A DNA stretch of 64,000 nt, taken from Sipunculus nudus. Taxonomy: Eukaryota > Annelida > Sipuncula > Golfingiida > Sipunculidae. The notes beneath the pieces were generated by a model. The model did no database searches. It had not been told where the DNA came from and saw only the letters and a program-made list of their open reading frames with translations. The DNA lies in the NCBI GenBank assembly GCA_026874595.1, contig CM049312.1, positions 64,200,929-64,264,928 on the forward strand, read 5' to 3'. Positions 12,926 to 25,113 of the stretch are shown here, piece by piece; within the stretch, counting starts at the first letter, position 1, and each line of letters begins with the position of its first letter. The translations under genes were made by a program, and so were the position numbers.

Positions 12926-13155
12926 CCGGAAATAAAGTAACAACTTAAGGTAGGAAATAAAGTCACATAAAAGTCACAAACTTTGGTGGCATTCGGAATT
13001 TTTTTCCAATCAATTTATTGGTTTCCCTATTGAAGGGAAGACAATTTTTCCTACACAAACTTGTGACTTTATTTCCTATCACAGTTTATGACTTTTAATT
13101 TCTTACCCACAAAGTCTATTACTTTATTCCCCGTGACTTTTTTCTTGTGACTTTA
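12926..13155. repeat. Small imperfect inverted repeat (fold-back, MITE-like)
   Basis: Left arm words GGAAATAAAGTAACAACTT and GGAAATAAAGTCACATAAAAG (12928-12985) reappear inverted at 13065-13140 as CTTGTGACTTTATTTCC and TCTATTACTTTATTCC. Each arm holds the motif AATAAAGTCAC twice. The arms are imperfect and no clear target-site duplication is seen. Confidence 0.5.
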
Positions 13156-13625
13156 TCCTATAGAACCAATTAATAACCTCAGCAAAAAAGGATAAGCAAC
13201 CACTATCCCAGCAGGCAGGCATATTCAACCTCTGTGAGACTTGTTACAAGAAGTGGTCCAGCTAGACCCTACTGATTAGTTAACGGAGTTCTTTTTTCAG
13301 TAAAAAAAAAGTCTTAGTTTATCAAGCTGATACTTCTTATAATTGAGAAAAGTGCATGGATTAAAACAAAACTCAATTTAGCCAAAATGAAACATAACAT
13401 TCTTGATATCTCATGATCCCAGTTGAAGGCTCTAGAAAATATATACCAACAGAGAAATTATCAGAATTAATTTTTTTGGTTTACTATTGCAAATTTAAAA
13501 GTTTTAATTTGACAAGCACACATGAACAACATATTGTTTTACACTTGATTCCACTCTTAACTTAAATACATAGGTGTACCACACTATCTACAATCTTTAG
13601 CGTGATCAACTTTCCAATTACTAGG

Positions 13626-15070
13626 TCAATACTTTTGCTCCTGAAAAGAAGCAAGTTTTAACAATATGGCCGAATGATCCGAATCCACAGCCGTTATGAT
13701 ATCATTTTCTATTACGTATGGCTGTAAAGAAAGTGAACCTCCTTTGAACTTTCTTTGAATCAAAGGATTAATCATTCCTTCTCTATGAATTTCTTTTAAC
13801 TGATGTGGTACGAATATGCCAACTATCATGTATATTAAATTGATCACATATTCCATTAATAACAGATATATAACATTTCGTTTTAGTGTCATGCAGCCTC
13901 CATCAGCGTCAATAGATGAAAAACAAAAAAATTAAAACCCCCTCCCCGTATAATGTTTACTTTATCTTCCAAGTTCAATTCTTTTAATATCTTGGTGACC
14001 GTTTGATAACATTTAACCTGTTCTGATTCATAATTAGGCCCTATATATATTGATCAGAAAAAAAATCGTTTTCTTGTATCATACAATGAGTTCAACACTG
14101 AGTAACAAATCTTCCATCAGTATCTACAATACTGTTCAGTCAAGAAAATTCTATTTTATTTACAATTAAAATCAATGTTCCTCGGCTCTTACTTGACCCA
14201 TGCCTAAAAATAAGAATGACCACGACACTGGTTACTCCATGACAAAGTACATTTACTGTCACTGTGCGTTTCCTATAAAAATAATATACCCTTGTCACAT
14301 CCGTGTTTACGTGCCCAGTTGTCAACTTTTCTTTATCTATTGTATTCTTTGACACCTCTTGTATTCAATGAATCACTGTTAAAGTGAATGTACTGTATAC
14401 TTTGCACTAGCAAACATAAAAAAAACAAGGTATAATGAAGATAAAAATCAGTGAATTAATATAGTTTGGTGTCATTGCTGTTCGCACAACACGGTGAAGA
14501 TCATGAGCATAGTTTGGTGTAGCGTTAATATAAACAACAAACAAAGAAACACATACCAAACATGTTGAAGAAAGTATCCTCTTTCACATTCTTTTGTAGT
14601 AGAACTTTAGCAATTAGGCCTGCTTTTCCCTCAATTCATGAATGTAATCTGTCACTCACAGTGCTTCGGTACTTAATTCTGTGCACTTCCCCCTCGGAGT
14701 CACTGAAAAACACATGCAGAATCCATGTCCAGGTTTGTATAGCCCTTAAGTCCTGCTTTCCCAATTTGAAAAGCGCTTGCATGTTAGGACATAATCCTCA
14801 AAGATCAATGTGTTTGTGCTTTTCAACCTTTTCCTCACCTTTAACACCTGTGTTCTATTATCCCGGTCCTTGAACCTGACTACAATAGGCCTTGCTTTAT
14901 TTTGGGTATTCTTTTTTTCAAAACTCTGTATGAGTAGGCGTCAATATCTTTCACATTCAGGGTTATTCCAAGGCTATTTTGAACAGATCTTTTGTGATTT
15001 TACGACAGTCCTCTTAGGTTTGTTGTTCCTAATACCTAACATTTTTATATTTTCTCTTCTGGAGTATTGA
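13626..15070 (-). mobile_element. Decayed L1/Tx1-like LINE, ORF1 and ORF2 endonuclease remnants
   Basis: Read on the minus strand, sequence near 14880-14850 encodes KARPIVVRFKDRD, matching the RPIVVRF strand of L1-type ORF1 RNA-binding proteins. Downstream at 13892-13626 a frame ends with DIITAVDSDHSAILLKL, where DSDHSAI matches the C-terminal catalytic stretch of L1-type endonucleases. ORF1-then-endonuclease order on one strand supports a single 5' piece of an L1-like element. Stops and shifts break all frames and no reverse transcriptase follows below 13.6 kb, so it is 3'-truncated or interrupted. Confidence 0.7.
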
Positions 15071-15079
15071 TCGTTTTGT

Positions 15080-16060
15080 TTCACGCAGTTTTTCTCAACT
15101 TTTAACATTCCCTTTATCTGTATATCGTCTTTTGAACAGCTCTCATTGGATCATAAAATTAAAATGTTGTACCTAATTTACATATTTATCCCTGTCAGTG
15201 TGTACAATCTGAGCAAATGGGCTCAAAGCTCTTGAAAAGTATGATAAAAATGGTAATTTCTCTCCAATTTCCATCCATTTCTATATAAAAATATGTTTAC
15301 AATGTTTTATAAAAATTTATAAACATTTCTTAATTTTGATACGTGGCTGTTTTCTGTGCATATTCATCTTTGTAAGCTGAATATGTCTTTGGAGATAAGT
15401 AGCGCGTCACCCATAATTTTATTTTTTTGTGCAAGTTCAGAACTGAGATTGACAATTGACATTCATTAGAACATTCACGCATCTCACATTGGACCATGGA
15501 ACTGATACTGCAACTGTGTCTGTAATTCATAATTCAAAGTTTGAACCAATTCAGGTGCAGGACAAATTCAGGTGGTACTAAAAATCCAGTAGTGGCAGTG
15601 ATTGCCGGTTTAAATTATTTGCTATGATAATGCCAGAAAGGCACTTACTGCTCAGTGCTTCATTACTCACTCAAGTCGTTAAAGTTCCTCTCTAAATTGC
15701 AGCCCTGTTCTTGGTGAGAAGTATTGCCTTTTGCTCTGTTGGCTTCCCTGTACTTTTGCATTGCCATATTTTTTTTACCGAGTCTTTTCCTGAGCTATAC
15801 TTTGACTGTTGTTTCTTCTCGTGGAAGGAAAGCCAAATTCTTCAGCATAAAACACCCTTAAACTAAATTACAGCAGCATGAAAACATGGGACAGATCATA
15901 TCAGCGCACAACAGATCTGTATTGAATAACATAAATTACAGAAAATTAAACAGAACACATGTAAATGCAGAAATAGACAACAATGCTCGCTACAAGGAAA
16001 CTGCCTCATTGGTTAAATAGAATATTAAGCCACTGTGATACGCAGCGTATGCGAATAGCA
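15080..16060. other. AT-rich sequence, possible 5' part of the L1-like element
   Basis: It lies upstream (minus strand) of the ORF1 remnant and may hold its 5' end, but no motif proves this. No independent gene is recognised. Confidence 0.3.
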
Positions 16061-16065
16061 AGGCG

Positions 16066-16068
<3 letters not shown>

Positions 16069-16107
<39 letters not shown>
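16069..16107. repeat. (TA)n microsatellite
   Basis: Pure AT dinucleotide run. Confidence 0.95.
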
Positions 16108-16109
<2 letters not shown>

Positions 16110-16188
16110 TCGGTTTATTCAGCACTATATATACATATCCTGGAGTGCTCCAATCCGGATTTCCTCCGAAGCATAAAATGGGACACTC

Positions 16189-17811
16189 TTGGTTTACCAT
16201 ATGATTAAGAAGAATTGTAGGCGTGTGAGTCTATTACAAAGTATCTCTAAAGTTTTTGAAAAGATTAAAAATGAACAGATGCAGGAATTTCAAAACTATG
16301 TAGTTAGTCCGGAGATATCTGCACATGGAAAAGGACATTGTACTGACAGTGTCCTATTATACCTTACTGAAATTTGGGAAAGAAGCATTAGATAAAAAGA
16401 ACAGAAAGTAAGAGCAGTTCTAGTGGACCGAAGTAAAGCTTTTGATTGTTTACCATTCGACTTATTAGTGGCAAAATTGAAAGCATATGGTTTGTCAGAT
16501 AAAGCTATCCTCTTTATAAATAATTATATAAGAAATAGGAAACAGGTAGTAAACATTGGGGTAGTCGTAGCAAGTTGAGTAATATGGTCAAAGGTACTCC
16601 ACAGGGCTCAGTTATTGGTCCGACACACCAACTTCTTTATGAATGATTTAATGGATATCTTAAGCAAAGGTAAAAAAGATAACTATGCTGATGACAACAC
16701 ACTTTATGTAAATGCAAACAATGAGCATGAACTTGTAAAATCTCTCACTAATGAAACAAAATTAGCTATTCCATGGTTTAATCAAAACAACATACAGGCA
16801 AATCCAGAAAAAAATCAACTTATTTATTTTGGGAAAAATAGAAAATATATGCTTAGATAATTTTGTTATAAAACCATCACAATCTTTAACCCTTCTGTGG
16901 GAACAAATTGTTAGAAATTTAAGTTTCACAGAACATATATCCAACATAATCAAAAAAGGTGCAAAAGTACTGTATGCGCTCAAGAGAGTGAGAAACTGCA
17001 TAGACTCAGACTGTGTCTTACATTGCTTAGATGTTATATACTGAGTCACAAGATGTATTGTTGTACTGTATGGCACTTTACTTAGAAAGAAAAATACAAA
17101 ATTAATAGAAAAAAATGCAGGAGCGAGGTTAACGATATGTCTTTAAAGACTACGAAGGTACATATGATTACCTCCTGTTAAAATAAAATTTATCTTCTCT
17201 AGAAACAGCCAGAAGAAGAACAGTGCTCATCACAGTGTTTTAAATTCTTCATGGTCTAAGCCAAGATTGTATCTAAATGATTTACTATGCAAAACAAATA
17301 GACATTATGATTTAAGACATAGTGAAAACAAACTCCTACTAAAGCATAAAATCACAGAAATATGGGGCATCATAACTCCTCAACATCAAGGTGTGACAGA
17401 GTGAAACTCTCTAGCATGAAGTACTCAAGACCCATTCAGAACTCAATGCATTTAAAAGATTCTGTATAAAGTATTTTCTAATCATTTTTACTCCTTATCA
17501 CACCCCAGTGGTTTTATTATTCCAATATATTATTTTATTGGGTTATCATTTTTGATCATTTTATGATTGTATTGTTATTTTAAAATCAGTTACACCATAC
17601 TATGTTCACGAGTGATGAACTGATACTACAGTGAAATCTGTAAACACCATACTTGTTATCTTGTATCCTGACTCTTATGTTTTGATGTATTGGTTTTCAT
17701 AACATGTATTATGTATGTAATCGGTGACAAAAGCTCTGTGAGCTTATGTTGTATTTGTTGATCATAGAAATCCCACTTTAAATAAAACTTTTCTTATCTT
17801 ATCTTACACAA
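16189..17811 (+). mobile_element. 5'-truncated LINE with RT remnant and 3' tail
   Basis: The plus strand encodes reverse transcriptase pieces in order: a fingers segment (RRVSLLQSISKVFEKI, 16200-16270), VLVDRSKAFDCLPFDLLVAKL (16420-16480), KGTPQGSVIGP (about 16585-16620), then after a frame shift YADDNTL (about 16685-16708) and the thumb. The YADD box survives, but stops and shifts break the gene. The 3' untranslated part ends in AATAAAACTTTTCTTATCTTATCTTAC-like sequence near 17780-17811. Short terminal TTATC repeats like these are typical of CR1/L2-type LINE tails, which suggests that the 3' end is native and the 5' side (near the 16.1-kb microsatellite) is truncated. Confidence 0.8.
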
Positions 17812-18436
17812 TATATAATATAAAATAATATGGTAAATATGATATATATGGTATATACAGTTCATATAACGTGCACATTACAAATAACTGCTCGATTTTT
17901 TACAGCAGTAATGAACATATTACATGGTATAAATACACGAGAAAACTCATTAATCTTCATACAAATGGGCCCATTTAAAGAAACCACATTGGAAATACCA
18001 TTGCGTATTACAATGAATACAAATATTCATGCGTATACAAGAAACGTAAATTACCCAGTAGCGTTTCAAATGGAATATGGAATATAAACGCTTTACACGT
18101 TATACTGAAACTAAAATAATGAAAGTACAGAATAGTTTAAATGTTAGGGTTTATTATAGTTTAAGAGTTCAATAAAAACACAGTCCTCACCTGCCAAGCA
18201 CAAAATGTACACTGATCAGTTCTCGGTGTCATAAGACTGAGGATTGGCAGGGCGCGGGTCGGGGGGGGGGGGGGGGGTGTTTGCCCGAATGAAAACAATA
18301 CAAAACAGTAAAAAAAAAACGGTTCTCGACTTGGAATCAGTATGGGACAAAGCAACCAAGGCAATTAATAACGGCAAGACAATTCATGACCTGATATTAT
18401 ACGATAACATTATGACGTCGAATTTTTCGGATTCAG

Positions 18437-18438
<2 letters not shown>
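17811..18438. other. Intergenic sequence with G-run
   Basis: A G homopolymer lies at about 18261-18278. The open frame at 18244-18510 runs from this G-run into a (TA)n tract and is not credible as a gene. Confidence 0.45.

Positions 18439-18501
<63 letters not shown>
18438..18501. repeat. (TA)n microsatellite
   Basis: Uninterrupted AT dinucleotide run of about 62 bp. Confidence 0.95.
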
Positions 18502-18503
<2 letters not shown>

Positions 18504-18593
18504 CTATTGAAATGCTCTGCTCAGTCATAAACCACTCTGCCATTAGTATTTGCAAAAAAAAAACAAAATACTATGTATGTACAACTTTATATA

Positions 18594-18594
18594 T

Positions 18595-18651
<57 letters not shown>
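18594..18651. repeat. (CA)n(TA)n compound microsatellite
   Basis: A CA run followed by a TA run that ends exactly where the first Helitron-like element starts, as expected if the element landed in an AT-rich target or the tract grew from its flank. Confidence 0.95.
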
Positions 18652-18652
<1 letters not shown>

Positions 18653-19473
18653 TAGCTGAAAGACCCGGTATACCGGGCTTATTACCGGGGTTGGGGGGAG
18701 ATTTATTTACTCCATTCAGGTTTTCGATGATATTTGACTGGATTCTATCGTTGGACGTATAAAGATTAGGTTGATGTGAGTAACACATGAAAGATTTATT
18801 AAGTGTACGTAGCAAGGAAACTGTTCCTGAAGAAAGAAACAGAAATATGCATACCCCGTATGTAGCAGAAGCGGACCCGATGGGACTCCATGCTGAGGGT
18901 CCGCATTCATTTTCAACCGCCGCAACCATTTTTTTTCATCATATCAGACATATTTTGAGCCCTGGGACCCCAGACACCACTCCGCCCCACCCCATTCCAC
19001 CCCACCCCACGCCTGTTCGTGAAATTGGGACCTTGAATAAGTTTTGTCATTATTCCTCCTTGGTTGAACTCTCCATTTCATGAAGCGAGAAACATGTGTT
19101 TTTCTCTTTTACCGACCACGCACGTGGGTGAGAGCCTGGTTCAACTCAAAGGGCCGACAGGCTCAAATCCCTCACTGAAAGCAAGCGTTATTCATATGAA
19201 GAATAGAAGTGTTTGAGGTTGAAAGACCACGATGCATGCGTTCCGGTCATTGCCGAAGACAGTTCGGCTGTGCTCGGTTTTCCCTTTGTGCAAGTCAGTG
19301 AAAACGGAAAAATCACTCAAAATTATACGCACATTAAAAATTATTTATTCTCATATCGCCTATGTCACTGCGGGCATAATCACCTTTAAAATGATGTAAG
19401 GCACACTATTGTACACACCGCGGTTTAAGAGAACTTTGCGAACAGACGTGAACCGAATTCTATAAGTATTAGA
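18652..19473 (-). mobile_element. Non-autonomous Helitron-like element, copy 1 (822 bp)
   Basis: On the minus strand the element starts TCTAATACTTATAG at 19473 and ends with a perfect hairpin-forming palindrome CCCGGTATACCGGG, then TCTTTCAGCTAG finishing at 18652. The flanks are A before TC and T after CTAG. That is the canonical Helitron architecture: 5' TC, 3' CTRR, a hairpin about 10-12 nt before the end, and insertion between A and T without duplication. No Rep/helicase coding remains, so it depends on another element. Relative to copy 2 it lacks about 200 bp near its 3' side but has extra sequence near 19130-19170. Confidence 0.65.
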
Positions 19474-19484
19474 TATATTATATA

Positions 19485-20437
19485 CTGGCTGATAAACCCG
19501 GTATACCGGGCTTTTTACCGGGGTTTGGGAGATATATTTACTAAGATATTGAATGTTGGCTCATTTTTTTATTATTAAAGTTAAAAGAAAATATAGATTT
19601 TTAGTGGGGCACTCTCGGAATACGATATGTACAAATATTTTTACTGTTATTTTGTGGCGCTGTGCTCGTGGCAAAAATCATACCACGGTATGTTTACCTT
19701 GAAGACCTGGTCAGTGATGGTTTAAATTGCAAACCGGATGAGACGCGGAGGCAAACAGTTTTTCGTTGATATTTGACTGGTTTCTATCGTTGGACGTATA
19801 TAGAATAGGTTGATGTGAGGAACACATGAAAGATTAATTATATGTACGTTGCAAGGAAACTGTTCCTGAAGAAGGAAACAGAAATATGCATACATCATAA
19901 GCAGCAGAAGCGGACCCAGCGGGACTCCATGCAGTTGGTCCGTATCCCATTTTCAGCCACCGCAACCTTTTCTTCATCGTATCAGACAAATTTTGAGGCC
20001 TGAAACCCCCGCCACCACCCCAGCCCTGTTCCTTAAATTGGGACCTTGAATTAGGTTTAGTCATTAATCCTCCTGGGTTGAACTCTCCATTTCATAAAGC
20101 GAGAAACATGTGTTTTTCTCTTTTACTGACCACGCACGTGGGTCAAATCCCTCATTGACAGCAAGCGTTATTCATGTGAACAATAGTCCTTAGTGTTAGA
20201 GGTTAAGTGACTACGATTCCTGTGATTGCCGAAGGCAGTTCGGCTGTGCTCGGTAAAAAGACGGAAAAATCACCCAAAATTATATGTATGTTACAAATTA
20301 TATATTTTCATATCGCCTATGTCACTGCGGGGATAATAACCTTTAAAATGGTGTATGGCATAATATTGTACACAACGCGGTTTTAGAGAACATTGCGAAC
20401 AGACGTGAACCGAATTCCTTTTATAAGTATTAGCAGA
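19485..20437 (-). mobile_element. Non-autonomous Helitron-like element, copy 2 (953 bp)
   Basis: It shares most of its length with copy 1 (for example AGGAAACTGTTCCTGAAGAA and GAGAAACATGTGTTTTTCTC). The minus strand begins TCTGCTAATACTTATAAAAG at 20437. It ends CCCGGTATACCGGG, TTTATCAG, CCAG at 19485, so the terminal CTAG of copy 1 is CCAG here (one substitution). Only an 11-bp TA-rich spacer (19474-19484) separates the copies, and both point the same way. Confidence 0.6.
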
Positions 20438-20439
20438 TT

Positions 20440-20937
20440 ATATATATAGTGGTGTCAAGATAAATATGTTGCATCATTAATCCTTTTAATTACTTTTTCT
20501 GTTCACTGGTCATGACAAATTTTATTGTGAAGAACGGTTGTATTGAACTAATGCAACCATACCAAACTTCAATATGAAACCGTTCAGCACTGACATTTAT
20601 GTTCAAATGGTCCAAACAGATCATTAAACACTACATGTACTTTGTACAGGAGCCAAAGTGATCGTCATTCAATATAGTATACTATTTTCTGAAGTCCTAC
20701 AGTATATCGTATTGTGTCAAATGAAATCATAAGTATATCTAATTGCTAATGTTAAATAAATATGAGTTTATGTTCAGTCGGTTTAAAAGAACATTGTATT
20801 TGGTTAATTTGATTTGTCATATTGGTTCAACAAGAACGTTGAATTATGTTTCTGTACTTTTTGTTACAGGGTTTTCTTTTTTTTATGGTCAGTTTTCTAA
20901 AACAAAGTTAAACCTATCAAGGTGTTGTCCTAAAACC

Positions 20938-21000
<63 letters not shown>

Positions 21001-22560
21001 TGTCACATTGATATTAAGCCGTCTGTCATTCTAATTATTCAATATGCTTCATTTCATTAGATTATATTTAATCATATGTATAGTTAGAAAAATCTGCCTT
21101 TCATCATGTATAATAATTTGGTAGTCAGCATAATTTGGTAGCTTAATTTATTCAAAATATTGGGGGGGGGGGGGGTTATATCTCTCTATGTATAGTATTT
21201 CTATTTTGGACCCGATGTATTGCGCCTTCTGTCCTCTTCGTTCCTATACCACTACTTTTATGTCAACAGAGAGTAGGGGACCTGTGGCGTCGATTTATCA
21301 AGGGGGATGATTTGTATAGGCGTGATTGGTGAGAGGGACAACTGTTTTTTTATTAATATTAAAATATCTGTTTTCCAGATATTAATAATAATAATAATAA
21401 TAATGATAATAATAATAAATTAAAATATACATTATATATATATATTACAATATTGTTTTTAATATTTAACTCACTCTCTTTCACAATTTTAAAAATTATA
21501 AAGATGAAAGACTCTCGTAAAGCCAGCAGTTAAGGAGTTAAAACGAAATGATCATCTAATTCATACTCATCTGAAAGAATGGCACCTGAACGTATACCGA
21601 TTGGTTATTTAGACAAATATTTTATAGAAGTTTATAAATATTGAAATATCTTTTTTCCACTTAATAATAATAATTAATAATAATCAATATAATCATAATT
21701 ACGATATATTACAATTTACATATAACACATACACCCTCACATATAAATATATATTAAATTGTTTGTGTGACCCATGCATTTCAAATAAATTACCGCTAAC
21801 TAAGTATGATTTTATAAATATGAGGTACATATACGCCCCCTATATGGATTGTTTTCAGAAAATAGGCCTATTAATTCTGAAACCAGGCTCAATTGTAAAT
21901 ATTTATAGTAAAATGAGAATGGGGATATCGAATAAAAATTTGTAATTCTATATATTAATATAATTTCTTTCCAAAATGTAACCCCCCCCCCCCCCCCCCG
22001 TATCCACGACTGTGTAGAGCTGTAGAGGACGAATGGAGCGAAATTGCAGTGGCGCACCAGCTCGTATGCTTTTTCCCGCCGTCTGCACCCATACAGTGTT
22101 ATGACTTGCAAGTCGGTTCAACTAGGGAACTTTCTCATTTGAATAACCCCTGGTGGACAGAAGAAGAATTAGCCTGACTGGGAGCGCAATAACCCGCACC
22201 TGCTGGGTCTGAAGTAGTCGGTACCCTGCTATATTATGGCCCTCAGCCAAGCCTGGAGCAGCGGTGCCAATATAGAGCGGGGTACCAGTCTAGGTCTAAA
22301 GTTCATTTCCCGGATACCAACAGGGCCAGGGCGCAGAAGAGCGGGTAGTTCGAAGTGGTGTCAGTCAAGAAAACACGGTTATTAAGGTGTATGTATTTCC
22401 CTTACTTGACTATAAAAGTCAGACTTCTCAATAAGTCACCCTGGAGTATATAGCTGTAGGTTTGTTGCGGATCCACTCTTGACGGAGAGGAGCGGATCGG
22501 AATCACACGTCTTGGGACGAGACAAGGCACTGTCACAATCGCCAGCTCACAAGCTGTAGG
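20440..22560. other. Intergenic sequence with simple repeats
   Basis: Holds a G-run (about 21163-21176), ATA/ATT triplet runs at about 21380-21420 and 21660-21690, and a C-run (about 21979-21999). The stretch 22140-22560 is noticeably richer in GC but contains no domain or RNA gene that I recognise. Confidence 0.45.
20943..20998. repeat. (TA)n microsatellite
   Basis: Pure AT dinucleotide run of about 56 bp. Confidence 0.95.
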
Positions 22561-22682
22561 TATGTTTCACATTAGTCCATCTCTAGCCATGACAACATGA
22601 CACTCAGGCCTTCGGAAATAAACTGATAGGCCCATCGTCTTCAGTATATCTAAAATCGACGTTTGGGGTGACAAGCTGTCGC

Positions 22683-22788
22683 TAGTCCATCTCTGGACCC
22701 TTGTGTCCTATGTTAGACCTGATGGACGGACACGTACGTGTCCGTCCATCAGGTCTAACATAGGACACAAGGGTCCAGAGATGGACTA
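22683..22788. repeat. Perfect 106-bp palindrome (53-bp arms, no spacer)
   Basis: Every base from 22683 pairs with its partner up to 22788 around a centre at CACGTACGTG (22731-22740). The arm contains CTGGACCCTTGTGTCCTATG and TTAGACCTGATGGACGG. A second, shortened version lies at about 23487-23537, where the arm reaches GACCTGATG and folds back at once as CATCAGGTC. Such perfect arms imply recent formation or repair-driven homogenisation. Confidence 0.9.
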
Positions 22789-23371
22789 AAGTCCGTTCCA
22801 GCACCCCTGTCCACCTGTTTTTTCGCAATACCAATGGCATAAAGAGGCAAAAGCGTAATTTTTGGTACCTTACTTACTCAAAATATAAATATTATTCACT
22901 TTACGGCCTGGTTGACATATCCAATATATATCCGTGGTTCATGGCGTCCCTAATAAGTGGCCATTGTTTATCCTCCTTGGATATGGAGATAAAGTAATAT
23001 GACGTAACAGTGAAGCGCGTGCACGCGGAGAATACAATTCTTGCTGTAAACAGGGGTCGGCAGCTCTTGATTATTGGTTCCGTCAATGTTGGTGCTTCTT
23101 TAGTACGTCACGTCTTTATGACGTCATCACTAATCCCTGATATGCCCATTTCACAGATTAGTGGCAAGATGTCGCTAAAGAATAGACTAGTTACTCATAA
23201 AATGGTTTTAAATTGTTTATAGGAAAATAACAGAAGGTAGGCTATTATTTCCATATTAGGTAATTACGCTTTTTCCTCTTTCTTCCCCAAGGTCAAACAG
23301 CTCTGGCGTTCTTTGATTCACAGATAAATAATCGCGAAAAAACAGGTGGACAGGGGTACTGGAACGGACTA
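22789..23371. mobile_element. 583-bp TIR element (MITE-like), possible TA target duplication
   Basis: The left end AGTCCGTTCCAGCACCCCTG, continuing CCACCTGTTTTTTCGC to about 22827, is repeated inverted at about 23333-23370 with one mismatch in the first ~37 bp. TA lies immediately outside both ends (22787-22788 and 23372-23373), as in Tc1/mariner-type insertions. There is no transposase frame; the short frames inside (22901-23222) show no such domain. The left TA is also the last two bases of the perfect palindrome. Confidence 0.65.
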
Positions 23372-23446
23372 TAGTTTCACATAGGCCCTACACCACAATT
23401 CAGGGACACAGCTAGTATTTATGGGGGGGGGGCACTCTGCTCGGAA

Positions 23447-23595
23447 TAGGGGTGAGCAGGGTGGGATGAGGGTTAATTAGCCCATTCTGGACCCTTGTGT
23501 CCTATGTTAGACCTGATGAACGTCCATCAGGTCTAACAGTAACAGTAACAATACATGTAGCCCTCATCCCGTCCGGTCCACCCCTACCCACATGT
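23447..23595. repeat. Shortened second palindrome with imperfect outer arms
   Basis: The core GTTAGACCTGATG / CATCAGGTCTAAC is inverted with a few central bases. It is flanked by GGTGGGATGAGGG on the left (about 23459) and CCCTCATCCCGTCC on the right (about 23561), which are themselves inverted. The left part repeats the arm of the 106-bp palindrome (TGGACCCTTGTGTCCTATG). Confidence 0.6.
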
Positions 23596-23609
23596 ACATA
23601 CATGTCATA

Positions 23610-24900
23610 AGTAATCTTAGCTAGCCTATAGTCGTGGTCCGTTGTCCGTCCGTTAACAGGGCATGTTTTGAAAATGATGAATCTACGAATCCAGAATTTT
23701 GCATACAGTTAGATGTCCCATACGGAAAATTGGGTCACTAGGACTATGTTCCTTTGAGATATTCACTTATAATTAAGGAAAACCTCTGTTTTCCATAAAA
23801 AAAGCCATTGTTACATTTCAAGGAAGCCTAATATCAAAACCACTGATCTGTTTTTGATCATATATAGTATGCTGATTCTGCCATAAAATTTCTATATAAA
23901 TACCAAAAATTAGGTCAGCATTGCGTATTCTTTTGAAGTTATTGTCCCAAATGTAATGCATTAAAAAAAATCAGGAAATATATTTTATCACTTCACATGA
24001 GAATTGCTTGAGCTGGAGACTTTTTTTCCAGGGATATGTTTACTTCTAGCCCACTTAGTATGCTGTAACAGTCTTCATCTGTGATATGTAACCTGCTCCA
24101 GACAACTTACCTTGGCTCAGTTTTGCAACTACTGGCAGGCATCCACTCTGCCCTGCACATCCCTCCCCCCTGGTTTGTTTATAAACTAGATGAATGTTAA
24201 TTTTTTCAGTATTTTAGGCTATGCTACATTTTAGATTTTGTTTTGTACAACCAGGGTTACAATGATAAAAGTGCACATTTAATTGTGTCCACAAAGTGGT
24301 GTAATGCTATGAAAGCGTGGGTGGTCATCAGATTAGTAATCCCTACTTCAGAAGAGTAAAAACTTCACCAGGTGTGAAATTGAATATTAATTCCACTAAT
24401 AAATAATAGCTCAGATAGTAATTAGCACAATGATATTGTTTGTCTCTCATTCAACCAACAATGTGTATACTTCAAGTTCATTTGAAAAGATGTTTTAATT
24501 TTATCCTTTTATCAAGTGTAGAAGCTGCTGATTCCTTTGCATTTGTTCTGCCACTCGCCAGATGAGTGTTTATACATGACAAGTAAACACTTGAACACAT
24601 GACTGATAAGGAGATTCTGGAGGAGCTATTTTTGGCTCAGACTGCAGAATTTAGTCTTTTAATAGAATCCTTTTCAGTTTAAAGATGTACTAGTAATATA
24701 TCTTAAGGTTTATGTTAATAAATCTTTAATTTATCTTCAAAAAGCCAATAAGTTGTATGAACATGAAACCATGGGTATAATGGAAGTATATTTATGAATG
24801 TATATAGAAATGTATATTTTATAGAATACCTTTAAACCTATAAAAAGTCAAAGGGTGGTCATGAAACTGGCTGTAGTGTTAACCCATCTGAAAAGCCCTC
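23610..24900 (+). repeat. Dispersed repeat family A, partial copy
   Basis: Begins CTATAGTCGTGGTCCGTTGTCC, continues with CATACAGTTAGATGTCC, AAATTGGGTCACTAGGACT and TAATATCAAAACCACTGATC, and ends with a section shared with 37560-38060 (CACATTTAATTGTGTCCACAAAGTGG is present in both in near-identical form). It has no 5' hairpin end and no 3' GACCCATRGGTCCCTTG end, so both termini are missing. Confidence 0.65.
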
Positions 24901-25113
24901 ACATTGAAAGCAGAGTCACGTTGTCTTTGTTTTGAATTGGTAAGCTTAACTTCCTGTTGAGGTAAAGATTGGGATAACATGGGGAATAGAGAGGACCTGA
25001 AACTGCGAATTGCACAATGCACTCTGTGGCCAGTGAGCTCAAAATGCAGGATTCAAAATGCTCAATTCTTGAGCACAAAAGAAATAGGGGCACCTATATG
25101 GGGATTAAAGTTA

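Noticed and set aside
19834-20064. Minus-strand open frame of 76 residues
   Set aside because: It is part of the Helitron-like repeat; a parallel frame in copy 1 (18543-18925) is equally without domain character.
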